Shown here: positions 34,632-46,200 of the stretch, piece after piece | Numbering within the stretch: position 1 is the first letter of the stretch | How the letters are laid out: each line of letters begins with the position of its first letter | From: Isoetes taiwanensis | Lineage: Eukaryota; Streptophyta; Lycopodiopsida; Isoetales; Isoetaceae | Assembly (NCBI GenBank): GCA_021234155.1 | Contig: JAJEKV010000008.1 | Location: 16,716,006 to 16,780,005, forward strand | Length of the DNA: 64,000 nucleotides | Direction: 5' to 3' | Program-made: the position numbers and the translations under genes | Notes under the pieces: model-generated | Seen by the model: the letters and a program-made list of their open reading frames with translations, nothing else | What the model was told of the DNA's origin: nothing | Database searches by the model: none

Positions 34632-35118
34632 TGTCATGAACCTACGCAAAAATAAGGAAAATACGCGAAGAATACGCAAGAATTATCGAAGAAATATGCC
34701 AAGATCAGCATAGAATCTGATATATGATGAAGAAACAAGAATACAATGGCTTGAAGGCAAACATGAATATGAGAGAGATGTCTAGAAGGCTCAAGACTGG
34801 CATTGAACTAGAATGGTTTGATAAGAAGAAGGTGCCTCTATATATATCTAGGCCAATGGTCAGGAATGCACCACTAATGGATGAGATCGTGCCAAGTGTC
34901 ATGCAAATATTCTAAACTCTCATGCATAGAAGAAAACGAAAGAGATTTTTTTTAACAAGTATCGGTAGCACATTTGGCAAAGGCAGATGACTAGCAACTA
35001 GAAGGTTGCAAGTTCAAATCTTGCCTTATGCAACTACTTTTTTTTGCATCCATTTGGCAACCATCTTTTGTACATGGGGTAGAATAGTCGTAGTATGAAT
35101 ACCCGTGTGGTCGTCATG
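34632..35118 (-). repeat. Chromovirus LTR, copy C (5' LTR)
   Basis: It begins TGTCATGAACC on the + strand and ends near GGTCGTCATG. It carries the TATA region (CTATATATATCTAGG, about 34838-34852) and the tRNA-like segment with A-box TAGCACATTTGG (34966-34977) and T-arm GCAAG-TTCAAAT-CTTGC, which pairs perfectly in this copy. Confidence 0.8.
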
Positions 35119-38100
35119 TGCAATAGTATCTGTTGCTGAAAGACATCATGTGGACGTACCATGTCATCGGTAATATCAGACGCAAGACAAAACTATATGT
35201 CCTCTATGAGTTAGCTGAATATTGCATGGATGACCTCTTTGACTTCTCTACTCCTGAGCTTCCATCTCCAATTCAACAAGTATTGGAGTATCAACAAGAG
35301 GACTTTGATCCTGTGGATACTCTCCTCAGGTTGCGATACCTTTTGCTCCAAGGGACCTCATCTGAACCGTCGAAGGAAGCCTTTGCTGCAATGGGACCCC
35401 ATTTTCCAAACATCAACGAAGATGTCCATGGAGCCCGATGAAGAAGGTGAGGATTTGACAAACAACAAGGACCATGACCGTGAAGAGAAAGAGAACGCTA
35501 AAGAAGAGAAGTTGACGATGGATCTTGATAAAGAAGTCATCACTTCCACTTCAGAGAAAGTAAAGACCTTGGGTAACCATCTTACCCATTTCTTCCTCTT
35601 TAGTTTTAGTTTTAAGGAAGGCCAAGTGTTATTCATTGCCAAGGATTTAGCTCCTGAAGCAGCGGCATCCTGGTGGGAAATCAGGGCCTTGGTTACTATG
35701 ACGGGCCACAAGAAAATCAACTGTCAAGCTCACACTCTTGTAGGTAGGTGCGCCGTGATCTTGCCATCACCCACTTGGTTCATGATATTGCCGCCTAGAT
35801 GAGCATGAAAATATTGGTAGCTGCGTCCTTAGCAACTGCTTTGTCGCCTGAGATTGCTTCAACAACTGCCCTTACTGTCAACCACGACGTCACCTTACTT
35901 CGTCATCGCAAACGACCTGAGCCTCCCTCCCCTGTGCAGGATGAGGTAGGGTCAAGCTCTTGGTATAATTTTTGTATTGTTCTTAATTGTATTGCTCGTG
36001 TGGGCACTATTACATTTTGTAGCCGTAACTGGCAACCTATTTTGCGCAATATAAACAGTTATGTTTAACAATGGGTCAATTAGAAAACCCCCTCTAAGTA
36101 TGAATGGTGGTTGTGTATGCTAAATCAATCTTAATTTGAGTCGTATGCAATTCTTATCTATGACCAGTCTTCTCGTTTCTATAGATGGGATAAAAAATGT
36201 TCCTTGGGCTACCTCAGTTGACCATGCATGTCTGACTCCGAGCAAAAGCTCATTATTATGAAGCATCAGATGGCCAAACTGTAATCCTATATGTTGCAGA
36301 GGAACCCACCACCTATGGTCTAAGAATACGTGCCCGAAGTGCCTACAGAAGAATCAACCAGATGCCACTGCCACCTGCATCGGCACGAGATGCTGTTACT
36401 CCACAACGTGCTAAGCATGCCTGTAGTTCCTCTGCATCCAGTTCTAGCTCAGATTCCGAAGATTCTTCGGCTTCTTCTGAAGAAAGATTCCATGGTTCCA
36501 ATGCTTCTGTGGGAGACCAATGCGCTAGAATGTCACCTCATTTACTTTTAGAAGGCGGTCAGCATGGGCAACATTTGTCTCCCAAACCTCACCTATACTA
36601 AGGCCTAGGTCCATAGCATCTCAAAGTCTACTAGAAGGAGAAGTGAAATAATTGGCTCTTCAGATAGAATGTGCAGGAATATAGGTGTATACAGGTACAA
36701 ATGGAGGAGGATCACGATCGCCTGAAGCAATATCTTGGCACATGCTTCCTCAGTAAGCTTTGGGATGCTGAGGCTGGAACTAGTAAAAGCGCATACTACA
36801 AAAGCCATATCAATCCCACACTTGAGAGCAGGGTCCACAACGATATTCCAATACATTTACCTATGAACAAGCATAGGCTCATTGCACCCATTCGTAGCAG
36901 TGCTCTAGATGGCTCCGGGAAGTATAAGAGGACATGCTCTCTCAGTGTTGCCAGCTAGAAGTTATTGAGGATGAGTACCATACTCTTCAAAAATATCCTG
37001 CATTTGGACGTATCAGGGTGCGATATGCTGAGTTGGTCCAACCTAATTAGCTGCTCCATGTGATGTTTAACGGGGACATTGTGATGATTTATCCAAGAGG
37101 TGATAGATATGCGCACATGGTTGTGTCCTTCGACACTCCATTGACATGTATCATTGTACAGTTTCTTAGCATGCTTAAAACTGGTTGTGTCCTTCGACAC
37201 TCCATTGACATGTATCATTGTACAGTTTCTTAGCATGCTTAAAACTGCTAAGGTATTTTCCCTCAAAAGCCTTTCAGGTGAGTTTTTTAATCCTGGATAG
37301 TGTATTGTGCTCTTTGTCTAGGTCCTTTAGGCATATTGGTCTTCCTGGATGATAGAGACCCTTTCAGTTCAATTCATTATCTTTAATCTAACACTATCTA
37401 TATTCCTTTTGAATCAGAACTGTGCTTGGCCAACTGTCTCATCATTAAAGATTGAAGATTTTGCTTCGACAACTGGTATTTTGAACAATGAATGAGATAT
37501 TTGTCCCTTTAGATTTTGCATTGCGTCATGGGAGAACTATCATCATAGATGCTCAAATGCACATGCATACTAGATTCAAGAGGTATGTCTTCTATATTCC
37601 TACTTTTCCATCCACAAAGAGTGGTTTGGCTACACCATTACTCTCTTGCAAAATGCATTGAATGAAGCTGAAAACATTATGTTTAGAGACATTGTCATCT
37701 TGTCTGGTTTCCCTTTTTTTTTTTTTTGGTCATCGTCGCGTGGTCGAAAACTTTTTTATTTCATTTACAACGTTTCGCTGCTAATTCCGCTTTCAACTAT
37801 AACCCAAACGATGCGGTGGTGGTACCATGCTGCATTAAATTTGGTTTAATAGATATAGGCACTCATTAAGTGCAATATTCTGGTTATTTGTATAATTCTA
37901 CAATAGATCCTCTGCCATGTGGAATTAAATTTTGTCCCACAAGTCTAATAAGGATCCTTCATCTATTACTAGCAGTGCAAGTAGAAAATGAAATCATTTG
38001 CAATGTTTGTAAGCTCGAGTGTTTCCGTTGCTACCTGATATGTTTCATGCATGATGCCATCTATTGTTCGTGCGCCAATCCAACTTTGACATGGCCTATG

Positions 38101-38519
38101 TAATAATAGCTATCATAAATAGAATGCTTCTCCATTACGTGGAAGAAGTAGATCGATTCGTCATACTACAGGTTCCTTCCGTCTCTTCCTTACAATAATA
38201 GAAAGTTGTTAGCGTTGCTAATTTCCAGTTCATCTACACTTGTTCTTACCATGCTTTTATCCGAAATTAAACTATAGTTCTCATTATACTCTATGCATGT
38301 AGGAGCATCCAAAACAAAACCAATCTTAGACATTGGATTGATGTTCAAACTAGACTTGTAATGTAAACAATGGTTAGGAGAGATTTGGATTACAAATCTC
38401 TTAAGGTTAAACACCCTACCACAAAACCATTCTTGGTTTGCTATATAGTTTCTATGGTATCTTCTTATTTGGAGGTTGGTGGGAGGGAGAGATCTATAGT
38501 GTTTTGCATCCTTTTTGTT
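35119..38519. other. Unassigned 3.4 kb stretch
   Basis: Open frames such as 35133-35441, 35230-35802, 35799-36068 and 36671-36958 (+) have no domain I recognise. One piece (KDLAPEAAASWWE, about 35640-35678) vaguely resembles a retroelement gag line. A perfect 64-bp tandem duplication lies at 37119-37246 and a run of about 16 T at 37718. This may be decayed retroelement sequence, but I cannot show it. Confidence 0.4.
37119..37246. repeat. Perfect 64-bp tandem duplication
   Basis: GGTTGTGTCCTTCGACACTC at 37119 recurs at 37183, and both 64-bp units are identical. The perfect identity indicates a recent event. Confidence 0.95.
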
Positions 38520-39870
38520 TGAATACACTGATTACATCATATGGAAAAGGCCATAGCATGTGGGTGGAGGGACATTGCCATTGATGAAGAACTAGTGGTG
38601 CTATTGCAATATTTAGTGATGTAGAGGTGAGACAAGGCTGCCCAATGTCACCTACTTTATTCGGTTTATATGTGGATTAGCTTGAAAGCTTTCTCCAAGC
38701 GAAAGGTTGTAAATTACCACGACTATATGAAGAGCTAGTGGTGCTATTGTTTTTTGCTGATGATCTATTGCTATCGGACTCAGGAAGATATGGAAGACCA
38801 GTTGGAGGCAGTTGCAGATTTTTGTAACAGGTTTGACCTTACTGTAAACTTAAATAAGGCTAAGATTGTATGTTTTGGTAAAATCGAGGCTCGTGTCATC
38901 TACTAAAGGGAAAGGGTAGAACAGGTTAATTCTTACAAATACCTTGGACATGAGGTCTATGCTGGCAGAAGAAGCTGGATTCAAGGAGTGGACAATAGAA
39001 TTCAGCGGCATCGAAAGCATTTTATGCGATGCATATTTAAGGAAGGCAAGCAAATGTGTGTTCTTGGCCAATATGGAAATGATTATTTGACACATTAATA
39101 ATGCCGGTTGCTTTGTATGCTTGTGAACTATGGGGACCCTCCTTATCAAAGGGGAAGTGGAATGCATTAGAACAAATACAGAAAACACTATTACTATTGT
39201 TTTTAAAGTGAAAAGTTCAGTGTCGTATGAGATGTTGTTAATGGAAAGTGAATCATACCCATTGGAGATCCAAGCAGCTTAGCAAACTTTCCAATACTTG
39301 AATAAAAGAGTAGTGGGAACATCTTTGGCATGTGTGGCAATCAAGGCCTCCACGGCCTTGGGGATGAGAGAAAAAACAAGTTGGCATAAGGATGTAATAT
39401 GATGGCTGAATTGATTGCATCTTACGATGGCTGATTTTGGTGAAAAATTTAAACAAAAAGCATTTGAGCGGTACATTAAGTTATGTGATAAGAAAAAGGC
39501 CGGATATTATTTGGCAGACTTTAACCCAGGAAGCATGGTATTCAGTTATATCTTATTCATAAGGACAGTATCCCAGAATGGTACAAGTAGTAGCTCGAAT
39601 ACGCATGAGTTCACATCATTTTATGATTGAAACAGGGAGATGGTCCGGTCTTCCTAGGGAAGAAAGGAAATGCAGATGCAGACAGGACATAGAAATAGAA
39701 TCACATGTAATATTTCATTGTCCTCAGTTCCACTCTCAAGTAGATTGGGTACACAAGAACTTGACAAGTCTTTTCCAAAAAATAGAGAGCGTTGATAGTA
39801 GTGAAGAAGATACTCTTCTCAATAGAGGATAGATCCCATGGCCTACGGGTCTTTGTTGGATCTTAATAAA

Positions 39871-39905
<35 letters not shown>
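38520..39905 (+). mobile_element. LINE, 5'-truncated, with (ATT)n tail
   Basis: The RT is recognisable from VEVRQGCPMSPTLFGLYV (about 38630) and LLFFADDLLLSDSGR (active site FADD, about 38752-38796). The C-terminal region follows in shifting frames: MPVALYACELWGPSLSKGKW (about 39101), TSLACVAIKASTALGMREKT and YYLADFNPGS. Then comes the zinc-binding end MSSHHFMIETGRWSGLPREE with CRCRQDIEIESHVIFHCPQF (about 39610-39730). The 3' end is CCCATGGCCTACGGGTCTTT then GTTGGATCTTAATAAATATT and about thirteen ATT repeats. An upstream endonuclease is absent and stops are frequent, so it is a dead 5'-truncated copy. It lies 375 bp before the MSH1 start codon. Confidence 0.85.
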
Positions 39906-39907
<2 letters not shown>

Positions 39908-40156
39908 TGGGTTGGAGCAACATACAATTTGAGACATACACACGCTAGAGTTTTATATAATTAATCAAAGATTGTATGACATGAAGTCGGACACAAAGAT
40001 ACTAAGAAGTGGCATTGTGGATGGCAAGGGGCCTGTTGTATGCTTCTCTTTGCCAAGGCCAACACCTTGAAGATGACCACGTCTACCGGTTTTTATCCCT
40101 TATTATATATTTTTTCTATTTCACTGAGCACCAGTGAAAATATGATTAATGTTCCA

Positions 40157-40171
40157 GGGTTTAGGGTTTAA
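40157..40171 (+). promoter_or_regulatory. Telo-box upstream of MSH1
   Basis: AGGGTTTAGGGTTTA contains the plant telo-box (TTAGGGTTT, complement AAACCCTAA) about 110 bp before the MSH1 ATG. Such boxes are common near transcription starts of plant housekeeping genes; function here is inference. Confidence 0.35.
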
Positions 40172-40280
40172 GCTCTGTAAAAATTTCCCACCACAAACCT
40201 TGCCTTCGTTCCATGGATTTTGCATTCTAACTTATAATGCTAAGATGATTTTCTAAATGCCATTAGCGTAAACAAAGCCG

Positions 40281-43200
40281 ATGAAGGTAGTTTCATCAGC
40301 TCATATAAACTCTGCTGTTGCAAGAGAAATTCACAAGCAACTGCTTGCAAACACTAATCGATTGCATTTCGGATCATTGCCCGTCAACAAGTTAAAAAAC
40401 GGGGATATTTATGCATCAAGAACGAGTATGCTTCTTCCATGCGTTTTCCTACCTTTGCAGGGAAGCTTTATTATTGGTGGGTGGTGTCTGAGCAATTGCC
40501 AATTCCAGAGTCGTTCTTATTCGGAGGGAAATGAGACTAGGTCAGTTATTGACTGATTTAGGTGGGGCATTGCATCTTCCAGACAAAACTTTTCTAAATC
40601 TCTGAAGTTTTTAATAGAAAATCAGCGAACCCTGTCTAACATCTATCCTTTTGGAAGCCTCTGATTCTAGCTTGTGTTGGATCAAAGTTCTGTGGTCATT
40701 TGAAATCACACTTACTAGAGCAAACATCAAATCAAGCCTATTAATCTGCTACTCAAAGAGTTAACAGTTTGTTTCATAGACGTTTATTATCTTATATAAC
40801 AAGAAGACTAGTTTCTTTTGTGTCTAATAAAATAGCTGTTTGTGACAGCAGGCAAGTTGGAAATACCTCAAAAATCCTTGCAAGGACAAGCAACAAGAAG
40901 ATCCAGTTTCAGAAAGAAACTTTAAGAAATGGAGACATGAAAAATATCTTATGGTGGGATGAGGTTGGTGGAAAGAACATACTTTATGGAGTTTGGCACG
41001 GTACATAATTCTGCCTTGTTTGACCTTATGCTATCTTTGTTGTTACAGCAAATAAAACTTTGCAAAAGACCAGTGACAAAGGAAATGAGCAAACGTCTTG
41101 ATCATTCTAATGTCTTGGGGCTTGATGCAAGTTTGAGAAATGGAAGGTGAATAAAGTAGCTATCTTACATGTTAACGTTTTGATTCTACCTGAACATATA
41201 TTCTGTTACATTATCCACATCTTTTTGTGACCCATTCTACTGCATTTACTGGATTTGCTTTGTTCAGGGCATAACTATCATAAGATGAAGTGCTTTCCTG
41301 TCTTATACCAGCCAAGTTTTAAGTTTTCCTTGGTGTACATGATGCAGTCTAAAAGAAGGGACATTGAATTCGGAGCTCCTAGATGTCAAAAGGAAGTTCC
41401 CACACGAAGTTCTTCTTTGCAGAGTAATATCATAATGCCCTATTGTTATTTCATAAGGATGTAAACATGCAAAATCTGCCTATGGTTCATCTTGTTCCTT
41501 AGCATTGTGTTTAATCCAACCAACCTCCTACATATGAATTGATTGACGAGAGAATTAGGAAAAGCTTTTAGACAGGTTTACTGGTAGTACTCGTTCTTCA
41601 AAAAAAAGGAAGAAGTTTACTGGTAGTACTGTCGACTGAAAGTATACTAAATTCATTGTTTATCATTATACTGTTTACGATAGTATCTAGATGCCACCAA
41701 TATTAAGGCAGTAAAAGGCTTATCTTAATAGTTGCTGTTTCTGTTAATGAGTTTGTTCGGTTTGTTGCGACATCTTTTACTTGTTTTCGATTGAAGAATT
41801 AATTGTAAAAAGCTATATATACAATAAGAAAACATGTTTTTTCTGTTCTTTCAGGTTGGCGAATTCTATGAAGCTGTCGGATTTGATGCTTGCATGATCG
41901 TGGAATATGCTGGTCTAAATCCTATGAGTGGTTTACGTAATGATACAATACCTCGAGCAGGATGCCCAGTCATGGTATGATATAGGTTTGGAGTTATGGT
42001 ATGACATAGGTTCATGGCGCACTCTCAGATTTTCTTAGATCACAACAAAAACCATCAATAACTTCTGGAAGGAGACATTATAGGGACCATTGGATTCTGA
42101 ATCACTAGTCTCTGAGGAAGCAATACGGTGCTTGGTCATGCATGATGTTTTTTTTCTTAATGTGCAATTATAATAGGCAGGTTGCTTGGCCTACATTTAT
42201 GTGATAAAAATTTACATTTCAGAATCTCCGTCAAACAATTGATGAATTGACTCGGCATGGCTTTTCTGTGGTCAGTACCTTATGTTGATTATTGAAATTA
42301 TGGCAGAGGCCTATTTTTGTTCCACAACCTGTTTTATGGATAGAGCGTTTAGTTGATATTGAGTTTCTGTATTCTATGGGGCAGTGCATAATGGAAGAGG
42401 TACAAGGTCCATCTCAGGCTCGCCAACGGAAGGACCGCTTTGTCTCTGGGTTAGTCTGGACTGGATTTTATGAATTTTACTAGACTTTCTGTAGTATCTG
42501 TGTAGGATCATCACGGAATGAATCAGAGAAGGAAGTAACCGTTCTATTATATTGCAAAACTAATCTTTACTGCTAAGAGAATTTACATCTCTAACATTCG
42601 TGTTTTCATATCCATTTTTTTTGACAGAGAAAGGAACGTTACTAGTTTGAGGTTTTACTTTAGCAAGACTAGTCTCCAAATCTTTTCAAAAAATTTAATA
42701 ATATTTCCACCAAATGATGATGCTCAATCATTTTCCAAGCTAACAGTCAGGATGCTTTGTACACCCAGAACTGATAAGTTTGGTTCCTTTGCAGGCATGC
42801 ACATCCAGGGAGTCCATATGTATATGGACTTGCTGGAGCAAATCTGGATGTGGAATTTCCAGAGCCAATTCCTGTTGTTGGTATGATGTATAGTGGCTAC
42901 GAATGGTATAGGCACCAATAGTTAGAGTAGAGTCGGGACTTAAAATTTTTCATTTATCTCATGCAGCATTGCCTGTCAGATGCTTGTATGCGTTGTTTCT
43001 TCCTTTGAGTTAGGGGCGTACGGCAGGGTTGTCCGTTGTCTCCAATATTATTTGGTCTATACAAGTCCTTGTAATTTTGATCAGATAGCCTGTTCAATTC
43101 ATTTGTTGTGTGAGCTTGCTTGTCACGGTGCCAAAGCTTAAGAACTTAATTCTAGTGAATAAGTTTTGGCAGTTTGGTTGAGTTCTTCGTTATTTGTCTA

Positions 43201-46200
43201 TGTATCATCAGGTATCTCAAGATCAACCAGAGGCTACTGCTTAGTCTCAGTACTGGAAATGATGAGAACCTATTTGGTGGAAGATGGCTTAACTGAAGAA
43301 GCAATTATAGCAAAGATCCGGTCTAAACAGTGCCAGCGGTTATTCCTGCATCGTTCTTTAAGAGATGACATTTCAGGTGCATTTCTTTGATGCATTCTAT
43401 GCCTTTGAGTATCCAGCTTACATGATAAGTACGTTCAAGTTGTGGTCCAGATATGCCTGCATTGCAACCCCTTTTTATGAGTATAAATATATGCGAATTA
43501 ATATGAATGAGATGAAGTTGACAACTGTTTGTTTGTCCTTTAACAATCTATACATATGGTAGGTACCGTGAGGTGGGGTAAAAATGGGGATGGTGGATTA
43601 CTGTGGGGGGAGTGCAAGGACAAGATTTGGGGATGGCTTGACAAAGACATTGTTCCTGAGCTGCTATCCAAGGTACTTGTGGTATCTACATGACTAACAT
43701 GTATGATGATATTCCTTGTTTGCATCCTGTATGCTGTGTGTACTTGTATTTCTGAGGATTCATGCCTTAGTTAAATATCTTCCAAAATGGTTGTTTGACT
43801 AGAGATGCTTATTTCGAGGCCTATTCGCAAAATTTGGAACAGGAAGAGATTAAAGAATTCTCTTAAAGGCCACATCTTATAACGTTCCAGGTAAAGGAGC
43901 TGTACGATATTGAGCCAGAAGAGAATTTCAGAGAAATCTTGCCCTCTGCAACTGGTGGGCCACACCCACTATACGTTGGGACAGCTTCCCAGATCGGTAT
44001 TGTTTACCAACTGATTACCATTTCCTGAAGGAGGATCACATACTGGGATGGATTGAGACTATGAAAGATTTCAACATGCAGGAATATTGCCGACACCTGG
44101 AATTCCAAGCTTGTTGAAGGTTTTGCTGCCTTCAGACTGTAATGGATTGTGCATGATGTAAGCAATATCTTCCAATTTTAAAAATGGCTAGCTTCTCTCC
44201 TTGTATCAGCACAGAATCGTGCATGAGAAGTGTTAGACAAGCAATTCCTGAAACAGCCACAAGTTAATCCATCCAAATGGAGAAACTATGCTTTACAATT
44301 GCATGCCCAAAAGCTTATGAAACTAGTTAGATTGAATATCACATAATGAACAAGTGATTAGAAACGGCATGTGAAGAATATATAATGTCTTTTTTTATTT
44401 GTCCTTTTTGATGCTATCCTCCACGAAAGCCAGCATCCGTGTGATATTGCTGCTCTTTTCTTGGCCTGCCAGGACTAAAATCTATATGGAACGAATATTG
44501 ATGTCTTGCCTTCGGCTAAGGCTATGGGCATGGCCTTAGCCTTAGCCGAAGACACAAAAAGTCTACAATTTCGGTGAAAAGTTGGTTATTACTCTTGCTC
44601 TACAAGCGGGCACAATACCATTATTGCATTGATGACTTCATTTTTGTTTTGCAGTTACCTGCGTGATCTTCTCCTTAATCCACCTCCATATGAAGTTGCT
44701 AAGTCTATACAAGGCAAGGCCTATAAATTTGTCATCTAGCATAATTTGTGCCTGAAACTAGATAGTGTTATCCACTCAGATGATTAGGATATTGCAGCGG
44801 CATGCAGATTGATGTTAACCATAACAACTGCTGTTCCAGATTTCATTTGTGTCCCCGCAGCCAAGGTAAGTTTTTTCTGGTTACTTAGAGCAGTGTAAAA
44901 TTTTTAATCTTTAACAAAATTCCTTACCTACAACATCAACAAATGAATCTTACAGCTTTTTGTTAGTATCCACAAGCCATGAAGAGTTTAAATCTGCTAA
45001 TCAACTACTCTGACCAGTTGGAAGCCAGGGATGGTGTCCTCTTAGTTGCCAAGGTACCTCTTGAAAGCATGCCACAGTAACCAACTAAGGATACCTAAAT
45101 TAGAGTCATTCTGGAAATCACCTCAGGTAGTTGCATTTAACCTATCAAGAGTCAAGACTTGTCCTCAGGCTACCAAAAGGGTCAATGTTAGGCCTTACCA
45201 TAATGGTTGTGCTTGTTGAGGGTTAGGGAAATTTCAAGACATCACTTATGAGATACCTAAGCAATATTCCATAAAATTCCTTCTTGGACTTGCACCTTGG
45301 ACATAAGGGACTTGATTTATAGTAAGAGATAATTTATTTCTTTGGACATTGTTCCGTTTGTCTTTTCAATGACATGAACTTAAATCATAATCTAGAGTAC
45401 TTGTATTCAATAGAATACAGTAAAATTCTAATAGAAAATGTGCACATCACCATGGTGAAAATTCTCAGGATGCTCTGTTATATGTGGCTACATAATAGTA
45501 TGAGGACGAGGACGTTTAATTTAATTTATTTTGTACAACTAGTGAGGCGGATTGATCCACTGAGCATATATTTTTGATCTCATAACTGTGCAGCTAGTGA
45601 AGCTCATTGGGGCACGGGAGGCAAATTATGTTGAGTTTTGTCGATTAAGAAAGTTGTCTGAAGATATCCTATACATGTACAGTGATCATTCTCTTAGATC
45701 TATTTTTGATTTGCTACTTGAACCTACATGGCTTGCAACAGGGCTGAGAATGGAAACTGAGCAGCTGGTTCGTCCTTGATATTAGCTGCTTTCCACTTGT
45801 TTTTAATTACCACCTAACTCCTTGCGATCTGCAGGTCAAGGATTGCAACTTTTTGATTGATCGTGTGTCTACTGTTCTCTCATATGATGGAGATCCGGAT
45901 CAGATTGTGAACAAAAGCGAGCATATTCCAGATGACTTTTTCCTTGACCTTGAATCCAGTTGGAGGTGTCATGTGAAGCGTGACCATGTGAAAGATGTTT
46001 TTGAAGAAGTTGATAAGGCAGCTTTTGCACTCACAAAAACGGTATGCATTAACATGTTCTGGTTTGGTACTGTTAAGCTATGTCTCTGATATGTTCCAAC
46101 ATGGTCTGACTGCTGAAATGAGTGTTCTGAGCTATTCTGAATTTACATTCTTCTTATATATCTCGATTCATCTTATTGCTAGGTGGAAAGTGATTTTGTT

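Larger units (their letters stand above)
31146..35118 (-). mobile_element. Internally deleted chromovirus with two LTRs
   Basis: 5' LTR at 34632-35118 and 3' LTR at 31146-31636, with gag, protease, RT and integrase/chromodomain on the - strand between them in the gypsy order. At about 4.0 kb it is shorter than a full element: part of RT, all of RNase H and most of the integrase are gone. LTRs match copy A at 22330-22837. The 3' LTR contains an extra 36-bp tandem duplication near its end. No initiator-Met primer binding site was found next to the 5' LTR (the adjacent bases read ATTTGAACCAGAATC), and no clear target duplication. Confidence 0.85.

Noticed and set aside
31141-35126. Target duplication AATAT/AATAG around the chromovirus
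   Set aside because: The match is only 4 of 5, and it would require shifting the 5' LTR end by several bases.
41255-41464. 69-codon frame as an MSH1 exon
   Set aside because: The true exon 4 (41348-41423) uses another frame that reads on from exon 3 into exon 5 and matches the conserved MSH1 line before VGEFYE.
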